A stretch of 64,000 nt of DNA. It comes from Actinopolyspora saharensis. Its GTDB lineage: Bacteria; Actinomycetota; Actinomycetes; Mycobacteriales; Pseudonocardiaceae. The stretch is taken from positions 2,480,001 to 2,544,000 of the forward strand of contig NZ_FNKO01000002.1 in NCBI RefSeq assembly GCF_900100925.1, written 5' to 3'. Positions 43,273-52,563 of the stretch are shown here, one piece after another (position 1 is the stretch's first letter; the number at the start of each line of letters is the position of its first letter). The notes under the pieces were generated by a model. That model was not told the origin of the DNA, did not search any database, and was given only the letters and a program-made list of their open reading frames with translations. The position numbers and the translations under genes were made by a program.

Positions 43273-44370
43273 TCAGTCCGCGTTGGTGCGGTTCCGCTCG
43301 GCGAGCGTGCTCACGATCTCGGAGACCGCTGTGCGGGCGGTGCGCCCGGCCCCGATCAGGGTGGCCGAGGCAGGCTCGGTCCAGTCCCCGTAGCCGAGCA
43401 GGTGCAGCCGCGGGAGCTCGATGCTGCGGGTTCCCGCGGTGGGGATCCTGCCCGACTCGCGGCGCAGCCCCAGCGGACGCAGGTGGCGCAGCGCGGGGCG
43501 GAAGCCGGTGCACCACACGGCGCTGTCGAAGTTCTCCGCGGAGCCGTCGGGCCAGACCGCCCCGTCGCGGGTGAGCCCGGTGAACATCGGGTGGGCGTGC
43601 AGCGCTCCCCGCTCCCGGGCCGCGCGCACGCTCTCGACCATCACGATGTCGCCGAGCGCCCCGACGCCTCCCGAGTCCGCCACGCCTGCTTCGCGCTCGG
43701 CGCGTTGCCGGGTGGCCACGTCGAACAGCACCCTGCCGTCCACGTCGTCGGGCATGAAGCGCGGTGGCCTGCGGGTCACCCAGGTGGTCTCGGCGACGGT
43801 GGACAGCTCGGCCAGGATCTGCGCCGCGGAGTTGCCCCCGCCGACCACGAGCACGCGCTCGCCCTCGAACGACTCGGGACCGGGGTAGGAGGCCGTGTGC
43901 AGCTGTCGGCCCGCGAACTCCCGCATCCCCGGGTAGCTCGGGACGTACGGGGACTGCCAGGTCCCGGTGGCGCTGATCACGGCGCGGGCGTGCCACTGCC
44001 CCTGCGGGGAGTCGACGAGCAGCCCCTCCTCGGCCTCGTGGACCCCGGTCACGCGCACCGGCCGGAGGACGGGCAGCTCGTAACGCTGCTCGTAGCGGCG
44101 CAGGTAGTCGACGGTGTGGTCCGCGTCCGGGAACTCGACGCCCGGTTGCGGGGGCATCGGCCAGCCGGGCAGCGGGTTGTGCCGCGCGGGTGAGAACAAC
44201 CGCAGCGAGGGCCACACGCGCTGCCAGGAGCCGCCCGGCTCCTGCCGGTCGTCCAGGATCGCGAAGTCCAGACCGGCGCGCCGCAGGAAGTAGCCCGCGG
44301 CCAGACCCGCCTGTCCGCCTCCGATGACGACCACGTCCACCCGGTGGCGCAGGATCTCGGGTTCCGGCAC
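43273..44370 (-). CDS. FAD-dependent monooxygenase / NAD(P)-binding flavoprotein
   Basis: This 365-residue protein has an N-terminal FAD Rossmann motif (VVIGGGQAGLAAGYFL), a second NAD(P) motif in the middle (VLVVGGGNSAAQILAEL) and a conserved FDSAVWCTGFRP near the C-terminus. This matches single-component flavin monooxygenases of the CzcO/YpdA-like group. GTG 44370 has AAGGGA six bases upstream. It is close to a DUF397/Scr1 operon on the same strand (74 bases between), but a shared role is not evident. Confidence 0.85.
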   Translation of the reverse strand: MPEPEILRHRVDVVVIGGGQAGLAAGYFLRRAGLDFAILDDRQEPGGSWQRVWPSLRLFSPARHNPLPGWPMPPQPGVEFPDADHTVDYLRRYEQRYELPVLRPVRVTGVHEAEEGLLVDSPQGQWHARAVISATGTWQSPYVPSYPGMREFAGRQLHTASYPGPESFEGERVLVVGGGNSAAQILAELSTVAETTWVTRRPPRFMPDDVDGRVLFDVATRQRAEREAGVADSGGVGALGDIVMVESVRAARERGALHAHPMFTGLTRDGAVWPDGSAENFDSAVWCTGFRPALRHLRPLGLRRESGRIPTAGTRSIELPRLHLLGYGDWTEPASATLIGAGRTARTAVSEIVSTLAERNRTNAD

Positions 44371-44444
44371 GACGCATCCCTTCGAGACTGCTGGTTCTCT
44401 CCGTGTCGGCGAGCGTCCGGCAGCGGAGGAGTATTCCCGGCGGG

Positions 44445-44639
44445 TCAGCGTTGGGTGTGGAGGTCGGCGAGGAAGCTGCTCCACTGGGGGGTGGTGAAGC
44501 TGAGGTGGCCCTGTCGGGGGTTCTTGGAGTCGCGGACGTCGATGCCCCGCGTGGTGAAGCGGGCCTCGACGCAGCTGTTGTTGTTGGGTCCGCTGTAGCT
44601 GCTGGTGAACCAGGGAGACGGTTGGCGGGCGGTACTCAT
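44445..44639 (-). CDS. DUF397 protein, copy 1
   Basis: This 64-residue protein reads MSTARQPSPWFTSSYSG ... CVEARF, then VRDSKNP and the C-terminal FTTPQWSSFL. That is the complete DUF397 motif set. It lies 38 bases downstream of a second DUF397 gene, with which it shares 97 identical bases. DUF397 proteins accompany Scr1/WhiJ-type helix-turn-helix regulators in actinobacteria and are thought to modulate them. Confidence 0.92.
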   Translation of the reverse strand: MSTARQPSPWFTSSYSGPNNNSCVEARFTTRGIDVRDSKNPRQGHLSFTTPQWSSFLADLHTQR

Positions 44640-44677
44640 GGCCTGTGTCCTCACGTTCGGCGCGCTCGGCGGAGGTG

Positions 44678-44872
44678 TCACTGTTCGGAGTGAAGGTTGA
44701 CCAGGAACTCGCTCCACTGGGGGGTGGTGAAGCTGAGGTGGCCCTGTCGGGGGTTCTTGGAGTCGCGGACGTCGATGCCCCGCGTGGTGAAGCGGGCCTC
44801 GACGCAGGTGTTGTTGTTGCCGCCGCTGTAGCTGCTGGTGAACCAGCCTGTCAGAGGGGTGTTCGTGCTCAT
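44678..44872 (-). CDS. DUF397 protein, copy 2
   Basis: This 64-residue protein begins MSTNTPLTGWFTSSYSGGN and is otherwise the same as its neighbour except at the ends. Its ATG overlaps the TGA of the Scr1 regulator (ATGA at 44869-44872), so it is translationally coupled to it. Recent tandem duplication is shown by the identical 97 bases (44711-44807 versus 44478-44574). Confidence 0.93.
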   Translation of the reverse strand: MSTNTPLTGWFTSSYSGGNNNTCVEARFTTRGIDVRDSKNPRQGHLSFTTPQWSEFLVNLHSEQ

Positions 44873-45738
44873 GTCTCCAGCTCCTTCAGGCGCTCGGTGA
44901 TGAAGTCGCGGGACTCTTCCGGGCCGAGTGCTACGGCTCGCAGCTGGTCGAACGCGTACGAGCATTCCGCAATGTCCTTCACATCATCCATGTAGACACC
45001 GCCTCCGATGAAGGTGCCCTGGTGGGCAATGTCGGGCACAGCACCTCCGAACCGAAAGATACCGATGGATCCACCGAGCAGTGGATGGTCGACTATGGAC
45101 AGCGGAGCTACTTGGATGACTACCTGGCGGTGCTTGGTGATGACTTCCAGCAGGTAGCGGAGTTGGTCGCGCAGCACTTCGTGTCGTCCAACCGGCCTGC
45201 GGAGCGCTGATTCCCCGATCACGAACCACAAGAGGGGAGGGTGTTCCTTGCTGAGTACCTGCTGCCGTTCCAGTCTGAACTGAACACGCGTTTCGATGTC
45301 TTCGGGATCGGCTTTGGCAACGGCTGCTCTAGCTATCTGGATCAGCGCTCTGGCGTAGTCCTCGGTCTGGAGCAGGCCGGGGACGACTTCGCTTTCCGAG
45401 TAGTAGATCTCGGTGGCTTCCTGTTCGTGGTCACTGACTCGCCGGAATGATCCGGGGAACGCGTCCGAATACATCCGGCGCGCCTGTCGTTGCCGTGCTG
45501 CCTGCCCGAGCTCGAGGATCTCTTCGCGCTTACTCGCAGGGGCGCCGTAGAAGTCCAGCAGACTTCTGAGCTCCATGATTTTGAGTGAACGCTGGCCGCG
45601 CTCTGTGCGGCTGACCAGTGTCGTGTCGCACTCGATCACCTCGGCGGCTTCCTTCTGGCTCTTGTCTGCTGCTTCGCGGAGTCTGCGCAGTTCGGCGCCC
45701 AACTGGCGACGTTCGATGGTGGGGCGCGAGTGGGCCAT
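44869..45738 (-). CDS. Scr1-family helix-turn-helix regulator (DUF5753)
   Basis: This 289-residue protein has an N-terminal XRE-type HTH (LGAELRRLREAADKSQKEAA ... TLVSRTERGQRSL) and a DUF5753 ligand or partner domain from about residue 95 (IYYSESEVVPGLLQTEDYARAL, then LLWFVIGESALRRPVG and FRFG). This is the WhiJ/Scr1 type found in many copies in Streptomyces and relatives, always with DUF397 partners. ATG 45738. An inverted repeat at 45770-45798 upstream is a candidate operator. GC is lower than in the core genes, consistent with accessory status. Confidence 0.93.
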   Translation of the reverse strand: MAHSRPTIERRQLGAELRRLREAADKSQKEAAEVIECDTTLVSRTERGQRSLKIMELRSLLDFYGAPASKREEILELGQAARQRQARRMYSDAFPGSFRRVSDHEQEATEIYYSESEVVPGLLQTEDYARALIQIARAAVAKADPEDIETRVQFRLERQQVLSKEHPPLLWFVIGESALRRPVGRHEVLRDQLRYLLEVITKHRQVVIQVAPLSIVDHPLLGGSIGIFRFGGAVPDIAHQGTFIGGGVYMDDVKDIAECSYAFDQLRAVALGPEESRDFITERLKELET

Positions 45739-45769
45739 ACTTCAGCTCTCCGTCGAAGAACATTCTTTC

Positions 45770-45798
45770 GGGGTACTGTGCAAGTGTCAATGTACCCC
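45770..45798. promoter_or_regulatory. Inverted repeat upstream of Scr1 regulator
   Basis: GGGGTAC (45770-45776) and GTACCCC (45792-45798) are perfect inverted arms with a 15-base spacer, 31 bases before the regulator start in the divergent promoter region. A second, imperfect symmetry (GTGTCACAGAACAC) lies about 20 bases further on. Either could be the operator. Confidence 0.45.
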
Positions 45799-45875
45799 TA
45801 GGATTTTCTGTGTCACAGAACACGGGATGCACTGCCAGCTGATCAGTGTATCCAGGCAGTAGGGGAGTGATCGCG

Positions 45876-46250
45876 GTGCGTTTGGGATACACCCTCGAGG
45901 AGGCTCCGGCCCCCGGCGTGAGCCCGGGGCGGGACGTGCGCGTGGCCAGCAGGGAGCTCGACGCGCACGGCGACTGGGAGCGACTCCGGGAAGGGCTGCA
46001 CGCCTGGGCCGTGGAGGAGCTGACCCGGAGGCGGTGCGAGTTCGGGCTCTACATCGCGGAGTTCGGCACCTGGCTGGCCGAGGGAGACCCGGGCTACTAC
46101 CTGCGGGAGAGCTACTTCGTGTGGAGCGGCGACGAGGTGTTCACCACCCACGTCGAGGACAGCGGGATCAACGTCGAGGGCGTGCGCGTGCTCACGGCGC
46201 AGGCCGACTCCTACCACGACCTGCGCCGCCGCAAGGCCCACGCCTCCTGA
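45876..46250 (+). CDS. Hypothetical protein divergent from Scr1 regulator
   Basis: This 124-residue soluble protein starts VRLGYTLEEAPAPG. It is Trp/Tyr-rich with a block WAVEELTRRRCEFGLYIAEFGTWL and YYLRESYFVWSGDEVFTTHVE. The GTG at 45876 has AGGGGAG 8 bases upstream; a GTG at 45867 is in frame but too near. No family recognised. Its position across a shared promoter region from the Scr1/DUF397 operon makes it a possible target of that regulator. Confidence 0.65.
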   Translation: MRLGYTLEEAPAPGVSPGRDVRVASRELDAHGDWERLREGLHAWAVEELTRRRCEFGLYIAEFGTWLAEGDPGYYLRESYFVWSGDEVFTTHVEDSGINVEGVRVLTAQADSYHDLRRRKAHAS

Positions 46251-46332
46251 GACATCGCTGCGGGAGCGCGACTGCCACCCGGCCGGAACCACCCCGACCG
46301 CGGGACGGGGACGTGCCGGTGGCAGCCACAAT

Positions 46333-47178
46333 GTGGGAGTGGATCCGCTGCACGACCCCGACGACGAAGAACTGCTCTCCCCGGAGCAGGCCCGCGAACT
46401 GGCCGCGCAGGTCGAACGTGCTCAGCTGGCCTCCGGAGCAGTCCGCGACGGGCGGACCGGCAAGGTCGGCGTCGCCGACGTGGTGCTCAACGCGGGCAAC
46501 CCGCTGGCCCTCGGGAACCGCGCCTGCGGACTGTGGGGCACCTCCGCGGAAGTGGCCACCACCCTGTTCCGGCTGGAACGCGTCTTCGCCGACGCGGGAC
46601 GTCCCGAAGCGGTGGTGCACGCCTCGCCGACGACCGTCGCCGACATCGAGGGGATCTCCGACGACTCGGGGTGGCACGCGGTCGCGGAGAACGTGGCGCT
46701 GGTGCAGCGCATCGAGCGAGCCGAGACGGAACGGACCGGGACGTACCCGGTCCGCCAGGCCGTCGAGGAGGACCTCGAACCGATCGCCGAGCTGCTGTCG
46801 GACGAACTCGACCTCTCGGAGGGGGCGGAGCGCAAGCTGCCGCGCAACCTCGCGCAGCGCCTGGACGACCCGCGCTGCCTGCTGCACGTGATCGCCGACA
46901 CCGAGGTGGACCGGCCCGCGGGTTTCGTGCTCGGGTTCGTCGATTCCGGGGTCGGGCTGATCGAGCACATCGCCGTGCGGCCGGGCAGGCGTGGGCGTGG
47001 TCGGGGCAGGGACCTCGTGGGCAGCGCCGTGGACGCGGCCGCGCGGGCCGGGGCGCGGCTGGTGGCCACCCACGCCGAGGACGGGGGGAGCGCGCAGCGC
47101 TTCGCGGAGGCCTGCGGCTTCGCCACCGCCTACGAGGTCACCGCCTACACCAGGAGCGTGGACGAGCTGTTCGACTGA
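46333..47178 (+). CDS. GNAT-family N-acetyltransferase
   Basis: This 281-residue protein has an N-terminal ~135-residue region of unknown fold (containing ADVVLNAGNPLALGNRACG). The C-terminal GNAT domain has the acetyl-CoA loop VRPGRRGRGRGRDLV, the preceding strand LIEHIAV and a C-terminal strand GARLVATHAED, then FAEACGF. The usual R/Q-x-x-G-x-G/A loop is present in RRGRGRG. The GTG start at 46333 lacks a good ribosome site; GTG 46339 is also possible. Substrate unknown. The N-terminal extension makes it longer than typical GNATs (150-180). Confidence 0.8.
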   Translation: MGVDPLHDPDDEELLSPEQARELAAQVERAQLASGAVRDGRTGKVGVADVVLNAGNPLALGNRACGLWGTSAEVATTLFRLERVFADAGRPEAVVHASPTTVADIEGISDDSGWHAVAENVALVQRIERAETERTGTYPVRQAVEEDLEPIAELLSDELDLSEGAERKLPRNLAQRLDDPRCLLHVIADTEVDRPAGFVLGFVDSGVGLIEHIAVRPGRRGRGRGRDLVGSAVDAAARAGARLVATHAEDGGSAQRFAEACGFATAYEVTAYTRSVDELFD

Positions 47179-47217
47179 CCGCTCGAGGCTTCCTGCCCGG
47201 TTCGTCGTGGCTGCTCC

Positions 47218-47250
47218 TCCGGCGGAACCTCTCGCTCGGGTGGTGGTTTC
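47218..47250 (+). repeat. Partial copy of structured element (box A only)
   Basis: CGGCGGAACCTCTCGCTCGG matches the GGCGGAACCTCTCGCGGG part of copy 2. No following inner stem of the family type was found. It lies 40 bases after the GNAT stop, the same relative place as copies 1 and 4. Confidence 0.4.
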
Positions 47251-47292
47251 GGCGTCGTGGGCGTCGAAGGATCGAGCGCGCAGCTTCGGGAC

Positions 47293-47306
47293 GTTCCGCG
47301 CGGAAC
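47293..47306. promoter_or_regulatory. 14-bp perfect palindrome
   Basis: GTTCCGCGCGGAAC is followed after 7 bases by a repeat of its right half (GCGCGGAAC). It lies in the GNAT-MFS gap with no clear promoter nearby; it could be an operator or a recombination footprint. Confidence 0.3.
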
Positions 47307-47468
47307 GTTCCCCGCGCGGAACTCGGACGGGGTTCTGCCGCGGTGGTCGTTCCGGCACCGCCGCGCCGAGGCGTCGCCGTCTCGGATCGCCTGGTTCCGC
47401 TCACTTCCGCACCCCGGTCGCGCCGTGCGGCGGGCCGGTGGAGCTGGTTCAACGGTTTCCCGGAGGCG

Positions 47469-47666
47469 TCAGGCCGCTCTGGTGGCTACCGTCAGCCTTT
47501 CGATGATTCGTCCGTAGTAGTCACCGGCCACCCATGAGACCGATGTGGGACGTCCTCCTCCGGTGCGGCAGAACTCGCGAAGGGCTTGGCGGGCCTGCTC
47601 GACAGGAACAGCGGTGAATCGATCGTGGTACCGGTCGGTGTCGTGAAGGCCTCGTGTGGTGCCGTG
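47469..47666 (-). pseudogene. Imm1-family immunity protein remnant
   Basis: The minus-strand frame reads HGTTRGLHDTDRYHDRF, then VPVEQARQALREFCRTGG and GRPTSVSWVAG. The last two match the conserved C-terminal end of Imm1 immunity proteins (P-x-E-x-A-x-x-A-L-x-E-F ... T-G-x-R-P-x-x-V-x-W). The N-terminal two thirds of the ~140-residue family are absent, upstream codons are Arg-rich noise, and no start with a ribosome site is visible. No toxin gene is adjacent. I read it as a decayed end of an immunity gene in the ~640-base gap between GNAT and MFS genes. Confidence 0.55.
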
Positions 47667-47815
47667 CCGGAAGATCCCGGGGCGTTCGCCGGGGGAAGCA
47701 CGCCTCTCAAGCGGAGCCCGTGCTCGAGTCGTCGCCATCACACGCGTGCGGCTCCGAGTTCGGGAATATTTCACCCGCGCGTGGACTTGTGCCTGCCGGA
47801 CGTGAAGGAGGCGCA

Positions 47816-49162
47816 GTGCCCGAGACGCGATCGACCACCGAGGACGCCCCGGAACCCTCGCAGGCGGGGACGAAGGCGAGCAAGAGCACCCTCGCCGAGC
47901 TGCCCCGCGAGATATGGGTCCTGATCAGCGGCGGTTTCATCGTCGCCATCGGGATGGGCATCGTCTCGCCAGCGCTGCCCACCTTCGCGACCAGCTTCAA
48001 CGTCGGCGTGACGGCCGCGGCGTTCATCGTCAGCGCCTTCGCGCTGATGCGGCTGGTCTTCGCCCCGGCCAGCGGGAAGCTGGTCTCGCTGTTCGGCGAG
48101 CGCCCGAACTACGTGCTCGGCATCGTCATCGTCGGCATCAGCTCCACCGCCTGCGCCTTCGCGCAGTCCTACTGGCAGCTGCTCGTCTTCCGCGGGCTCG
48201 GCGGCATCGGGTCCACCATGTTCACCGTCTCGGCGCTCGCGTTGCTGGTGCGGCTCGCCCCGGCGCACCTGCGGGCCAGGGCCTCCGGGCTGTGGGCCAC
48301 CAGCTTCCTGCTCGGCAGCATCTCCGGGCCGGTGCTCGGCGGGCTGCTGATCGGGTTCTCCCTCCGGCTGCCCTTCCTGATCTACGGCGTCGCGCTGTAC
48401 ATCGCCGCCTTCGTCGGCTGGTTCCTGCTGCGCAACTCCACGCTCGCCGATCCGCAGCAGCAGGCGGCCGCCCCGGACCTCAAGGTCACCACCGCGCTGC
48501 GCGATCCCAGCTACCGCGCCTCGCTGCTGGCGAACTTCAGCAAGGGCTGGACCGCCCAGGGCGTGCGGATCGCGCTGATACCGCTGTTCATCGTCGAGGC
48601 CATGGGGCTGTCCGACGCCATGACCGGCGTCGCCCTGTCGGTGTTCGCCGCGGGCAACGCGGCCGTGCTGATCCCGGCGGGCAGGCTGGCCGACTCGCGG
48701 GGGCGCAAACCGATGCTGCTGAGCGGGTTGGCGATCGCGGCGGTGGGCAGCGCCGCGATCGGCTTCAGCGACTCGGTGCCCTGGCTGCTGGGCGCCTCCC
48801 TGCTGGGCGGCATCGGCATGGGGCTGTTCACCCCGGCGCAGAGCGCGGCCGTGGCCGACATCGTCGGCCCGAAGGCCAAGGGCGGGCCGGTGCTGGCCAC
48901 GTTCCAGATGTCGGCCGACGTCGGCACCATCCTCGGTCCGCCGCTGGCCGGGGCGCTGGCGGAGGAGCTGTCCTACGGTCCCGCCTTCCTGCTCACCGGG
49001 TGCGTGGCAGTGGTGGCGCTGCTGATGTGGCTGTTCTCGCCCGAGACGCTGGGGCGCGGGAGCCGCGCCGAGCGGTCCGAGCCCGCGGGGTCCGCCGAGT
49101 CAGCGGGGAGCACCGAATCAGCGGGGAGCACCGGTCCCGCCGAGCGCGGCGCGGCCGACTGA
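47816..49162 (+). CDS. Major facilitator superfamily transporter
   Basis: This 448-residue protein has twelve predicted TM helices. It has the MFS loop 2-3 motif region GKLVSLFGERPNYVLG, a loop 8-9 repeat GRLADSRGRKPMLL and a TM5 GSISGPVLGGLLIG motif (motif C of exporters). These are features of the 12-TM drug-efflux type MFS. The C-terminal tail has a short repeat (SAESAGSTESAGSTG) encoded by an 18-bp tandem duplication. GTG 47816 has GGAGG six bases upstream. Substrate unknown; drug or metabolite efflux is inferred. Confidence 0.87.
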   Translation: MPETRSTTEDAPEPSQAGTKASKSTLAELPREIWVLISGGFIVAIGMGIVSPALPTFATSFNVGVTAAAFIVSAFALMRLVFAPASGKLVSLFGERPNYVLGIVIVGISSTACAFAQSYWQLLVFRGLGGIGSTMFTVSALALLVRLAPAHLRARASGLWATSFLLGSISGPVLGGLLIGFSLRLPFLIYGVALYIAAFVGWFLLRNSTLADPQQQAAAPDLKVTTALRDPSYRASLLANFSKGWTAQGVRIALIPLFIVEAMGLSDAMTGVALSVFAAGNAAVLIPAGRLADSRGRKPMLLSGLAIAAVGSAAIGFSDSVPWLLGASLLGGIGMGLFTPAQSAAVADIVGPKAKGGPVLATFQMSADVGTILGPPLAGALAEELSYGPAFLLTGCVAVVALLMWLFSPETLGRGSRAERSEPAGSAESAGSTESAGSTGPAERGAAD

Positions 49163-49234
49163 AACCGCGCTCGGCGGTGTGGCACCGCTCCCGAGCGGGT
49201 ACCCCACCGGAAAACCGGTGGACGAGGGGAGTGC

Positions 49235-49474
49235 GTGTCGATGGAAACCGGGATCGAGGCCGCCGAGCTGTCCGAGGACGCGCTGCGGCGGGAACTGCGG
49301 CACCTGCACGAGACGCGGAACGAGACCTTCCTGCACGGCTCCGCTGACGCGCTCGAGGAGCACACCCGCCGGACCTTCGAGCTGGAGCAGGAGTACCTGC
49401 GCAGACACCCCGAACGGGAGGTGAACCCGCGCCGGACCAGGGAGGGAGCGCGAAACGTCGGGCAACACGCCTGA
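49235..49474 (+). CDS. DUF6158-like small protein
   Basis: This 79-residue charged, helical protein has ELSEDALRRELRHLHETRNE, FLHGSADALEEHTRRTFELE and EYLRRHPEREVNPRRTREGA. The pattern (LRREL..LH.TR..T.LHGS..AL..HT.R..ELE.EYLRR.P.R) is that of the DUF6158 family of actinobacteria, of unknown function. Membership is from memory of the pattern. GTG 49235 or ATG 49241 may be the start. It follows the MFS gene by 72 bases on the same strand. Confidence 0.75.
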   Translation: MSMETGIEAAELSEDALRRELRHLHETRNETFLHGSADALEEHTRRTFELEQEYLRRHPEREVNPRRTREGARNVGQHA

Positions 49475-49760
49475 ACCGACTGCCGGGCGGACCCGCGCGG
49501 AGCTCGCGGCCGAGGCCGCCGAGAGCACCGGCCCCGACACCGGTGCCCGGTGCTTCCGGTGGGCCCGGCGAGGGGACGCCGCCGCGGATCCTGACGAGGT
49601 CACCGCCGCGCACGGTCCTGCCGCTCGCGGTGGGGCGGCTCCGCCCGGGCGGATCCCGAGTTCGCGGGGACCCCCTGCGAGGACTCGATCGAGTCTGTTG
49701 TAAAGTGTTGGCAGAACAGCAGGCGGGGAGAGCAGAACCGCAGTGCTGGACAACAGCAGA

Positions 49761-49833
49761 GGGGCTGTGGCGCAGTTGGTAGCGCACCTGACTGGCAGTC
49801 AGGGGGTCACGGGTTCGAGTCCCGTCAGCTCCA
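49761..49833 (+). tRNA. tRNA-Ala (GGC), copy 1
   Basis: This 73-base cloverleaf has acceptor GGGGCTG/CAGCTCC with the G3-T70 wobble that identifies tRNA-Ala, anticodon GGC in loop CTGGCAG and T-arm ACGGG-TTCGAGT-CCCGT. The discriminator is A; CCA is not encoded. A likely -10 TAAAGT is at 49701-49706, with a 12-bp palindrome (ACTCGATCGAGT) near the -35 position. Confidence 0.96.
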
Positions 49834-50195
49834 CCGATCGGTCATGGTGTGATCGTTCCTTTCGAGGTCGTTTCCGCGAGTCGTGCGGGAGCGACCTTTT
49901 TTCGTGCAGAGCTCGTTCTCGTGCGGGGCTCGCTGGGCGCTCGGTTCTCGCTCGCGGCGTCCCTTCCACCTCGAGGTCGTGCCGCCCGCGCAGGCCCTGC
50001 TCGCGCGGTCCGGTGCTCCGAACGGACCAGCGGGCACTGCTGCGCACTTCCGCTGTGGCTGCTGTGCTTTTCGCAAGCAGTCGGTTATCCACTGTCCGAA
50101 ATCCTCGCCGCGTGTAATGATCTCTCGCCGGAGAATCCGGATTTGCCGGCTCGCCCGGCCGATCCTGGTTCGAGGATTTCAGGGAGGTTGACCGA
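49834..50195 (+). other. Intergenic region after tRNA-Ala copy 1 (362 bases)
   Basis: It contains the tRNA terminator at 49866-49902 and the presumed promoter of the LVIVD gene near its right end (GTGTAATGAT around 50112). Otherwise nothing was recognised. An AGGGAGG ribosome site precedes the next gene. Confidence 0.5.
49866..49902 (+). terminator. Intrinsic terminator after tRNA-Ala copy 1
   Basis: GGTCG-TTCCGC pairs with GCGGGA-CGACC around a short loop, followed by TTTTTT. It begins 33 bases after the tRNA. Confidence 0.75.
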
Positions 50196-51578
<1,383 letters not shown>

Positions 51579-51644
51579 CCCGTCCTGCAGCCGGGTCCGG
51601 TCTCGCACCGGGCCCGGCGCAGGCCGTTCGGAAGGGAGCAGGAG

Positions 51645-52208
51645 ATGTTCCTGCGGAGACTTCCCCTGCTGGTGGTTCTGCTGGCAGGTCTGCTCGGCGC
51701 CGGGACCGCGAGCGCGGCCACCCAGGCCCACAACGATACCGACGCCGAGTTCACCCGCATGATGATCCCGCACCACTACCAGGCGATCGTCATGTCCGAA
51801 CTGGCTCCGGACCGCGCGGCCGACTCACGGGTGAAGTCGTTGGCCGAGCGCATCCGCACCGAGCAGGACCTGGACATCCTGATGATGCGGGGCTGGCAGG
51901 GCCGCAACGGCCTGCCGATGACCGATCCGGAGACCGCCTACCAGGACCTGCTCGACCAGCCCGACGTGCTCGAGCGGATGGGCATGGCCACCGAGGAGGA
52001 GATGGACCGGCTCGCGACGCTGTCCGGGGCCGAGTTCGACCGGATGTTTCTGGACCTGATGATCCCGCACCACGACGGCGCGGTCGTGATGTTGCGGGAC
52101 GTGATCCTCAACGGCAGCGACCGGGAGCTGAGCCAGCTGGCCCAGGACATGATGTCCACCCAGAAGGCTCAGCTCGCGACCATGCACGACATGCGCGAGT
52201 CCGCGTGA
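51645..52208 (+). CDS. Exported DUF305 protein
   Basis: This 187-residue protein has a signal peptide (residues ~1-24, LPLLVVLLAGLLGAGTASA). The DUF305 motif appears twice: MMIPHHYQAIVMSE and LMIPHHDGAVVMLRD. Each has HH followed by Met residues, a four-helix bundle signature suspected to bind copper or another metal. ATG 51645 has AGGAG next to a run of purines upstream. Coupling with the LVIVD protein upstream suggests both act in the envelope; the shared role is inference. Confidence 0.9.
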   Translation: MFLRRLPLLVVLLAGLLGAGTASAATQAHNDTDAEFTRMMIPHHYQAIVMSELAPDRAADSRVKSLAERIRTEQDLDILMMRGWQGRNGLPMTDPETAYQDLLDQPDVLERMGMATEEEMDRLATLSGAEFDRMFLDLMIPHHDGAVVMLRDVILNGSDRELSQLAQDMMSTQKAQLATMHDMRESA

Positions 52209-52362
52209 GCTGAGCGCACCGCGCCCGGGCCGTCACCGGCGGCCCGGGCCGTGCGCGCGGAGGGGACCCCCTGGCAAGGGTCCGCGCGTGGACTGTGTAT
52301 GGTGTTTGCGCAAGGGATGAGCGGTGACGACGAACCGAACATCCCGCAACAGCGAGAACAGC

Positions 52363-52435
52363 GGGGCTGTGGCGCAGTTGGTAGCGCACCTGACTGGCAG
52401 TCAGGGGGTCACGGGTTCGAGTCCCGTCAGCTCCA
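52363..52435 (+). tRNA. tRNA-Ala (GGC), copy 2
   Basis: It is identical in all 73 positions to copy 1, again with G3-T70 and anticodon GGC. The flanks are unrelated to those of copy 1. The terminator at 52445-52482 follows. Confidence 0.96.
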
Positions 52436-52444
52436 CGCTCGAGG

Positions 52445-52482
52445 ATCAGCGGGTTCACCTCCGGGTGAGCCCGCTGATTTGT
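52445..52482 (+). terminator. Terminator after tRNA-Ala copy 2
   Basis: ATCAGCGGGTTCACC (52445-52459) pairs with GGTGAGCCCGCTGAT (52464-52478), one mismatch or G-U, followed by TTGTT. A closely related hairpin recurs at 55278-55310 after the tRNA fragment. Confidence 0.75.
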
Positions 52483-52563
52483 TGCGTCCCGCTCCACTGC
52501 GCTCCGTCGAGCGCTCGGCGGCGGAGCCGGCCGGATCCACCGCCGAGCGGCGCTGTCCGGTGG

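Noticed and set aside
44445..44872. DUF397 tandem repeats as a CRISPR or simple repeat array
   Set aside because: Only two copies, and they fall within coding frames with matching proteins.
45876..46250. Assigning the divergent gene to DUF6879
   Set aside because: Some Trp and GD/E patterns are similar but the conserved blocks of that family are not clear enough.
47469..47774. A 101-residue Imm1 gene starting at 47774
   Set aside because: The N-terminal 36 residues are Arg-rich with no Imm1 similarity and no ribosome site; only the C-terminal part is supported.
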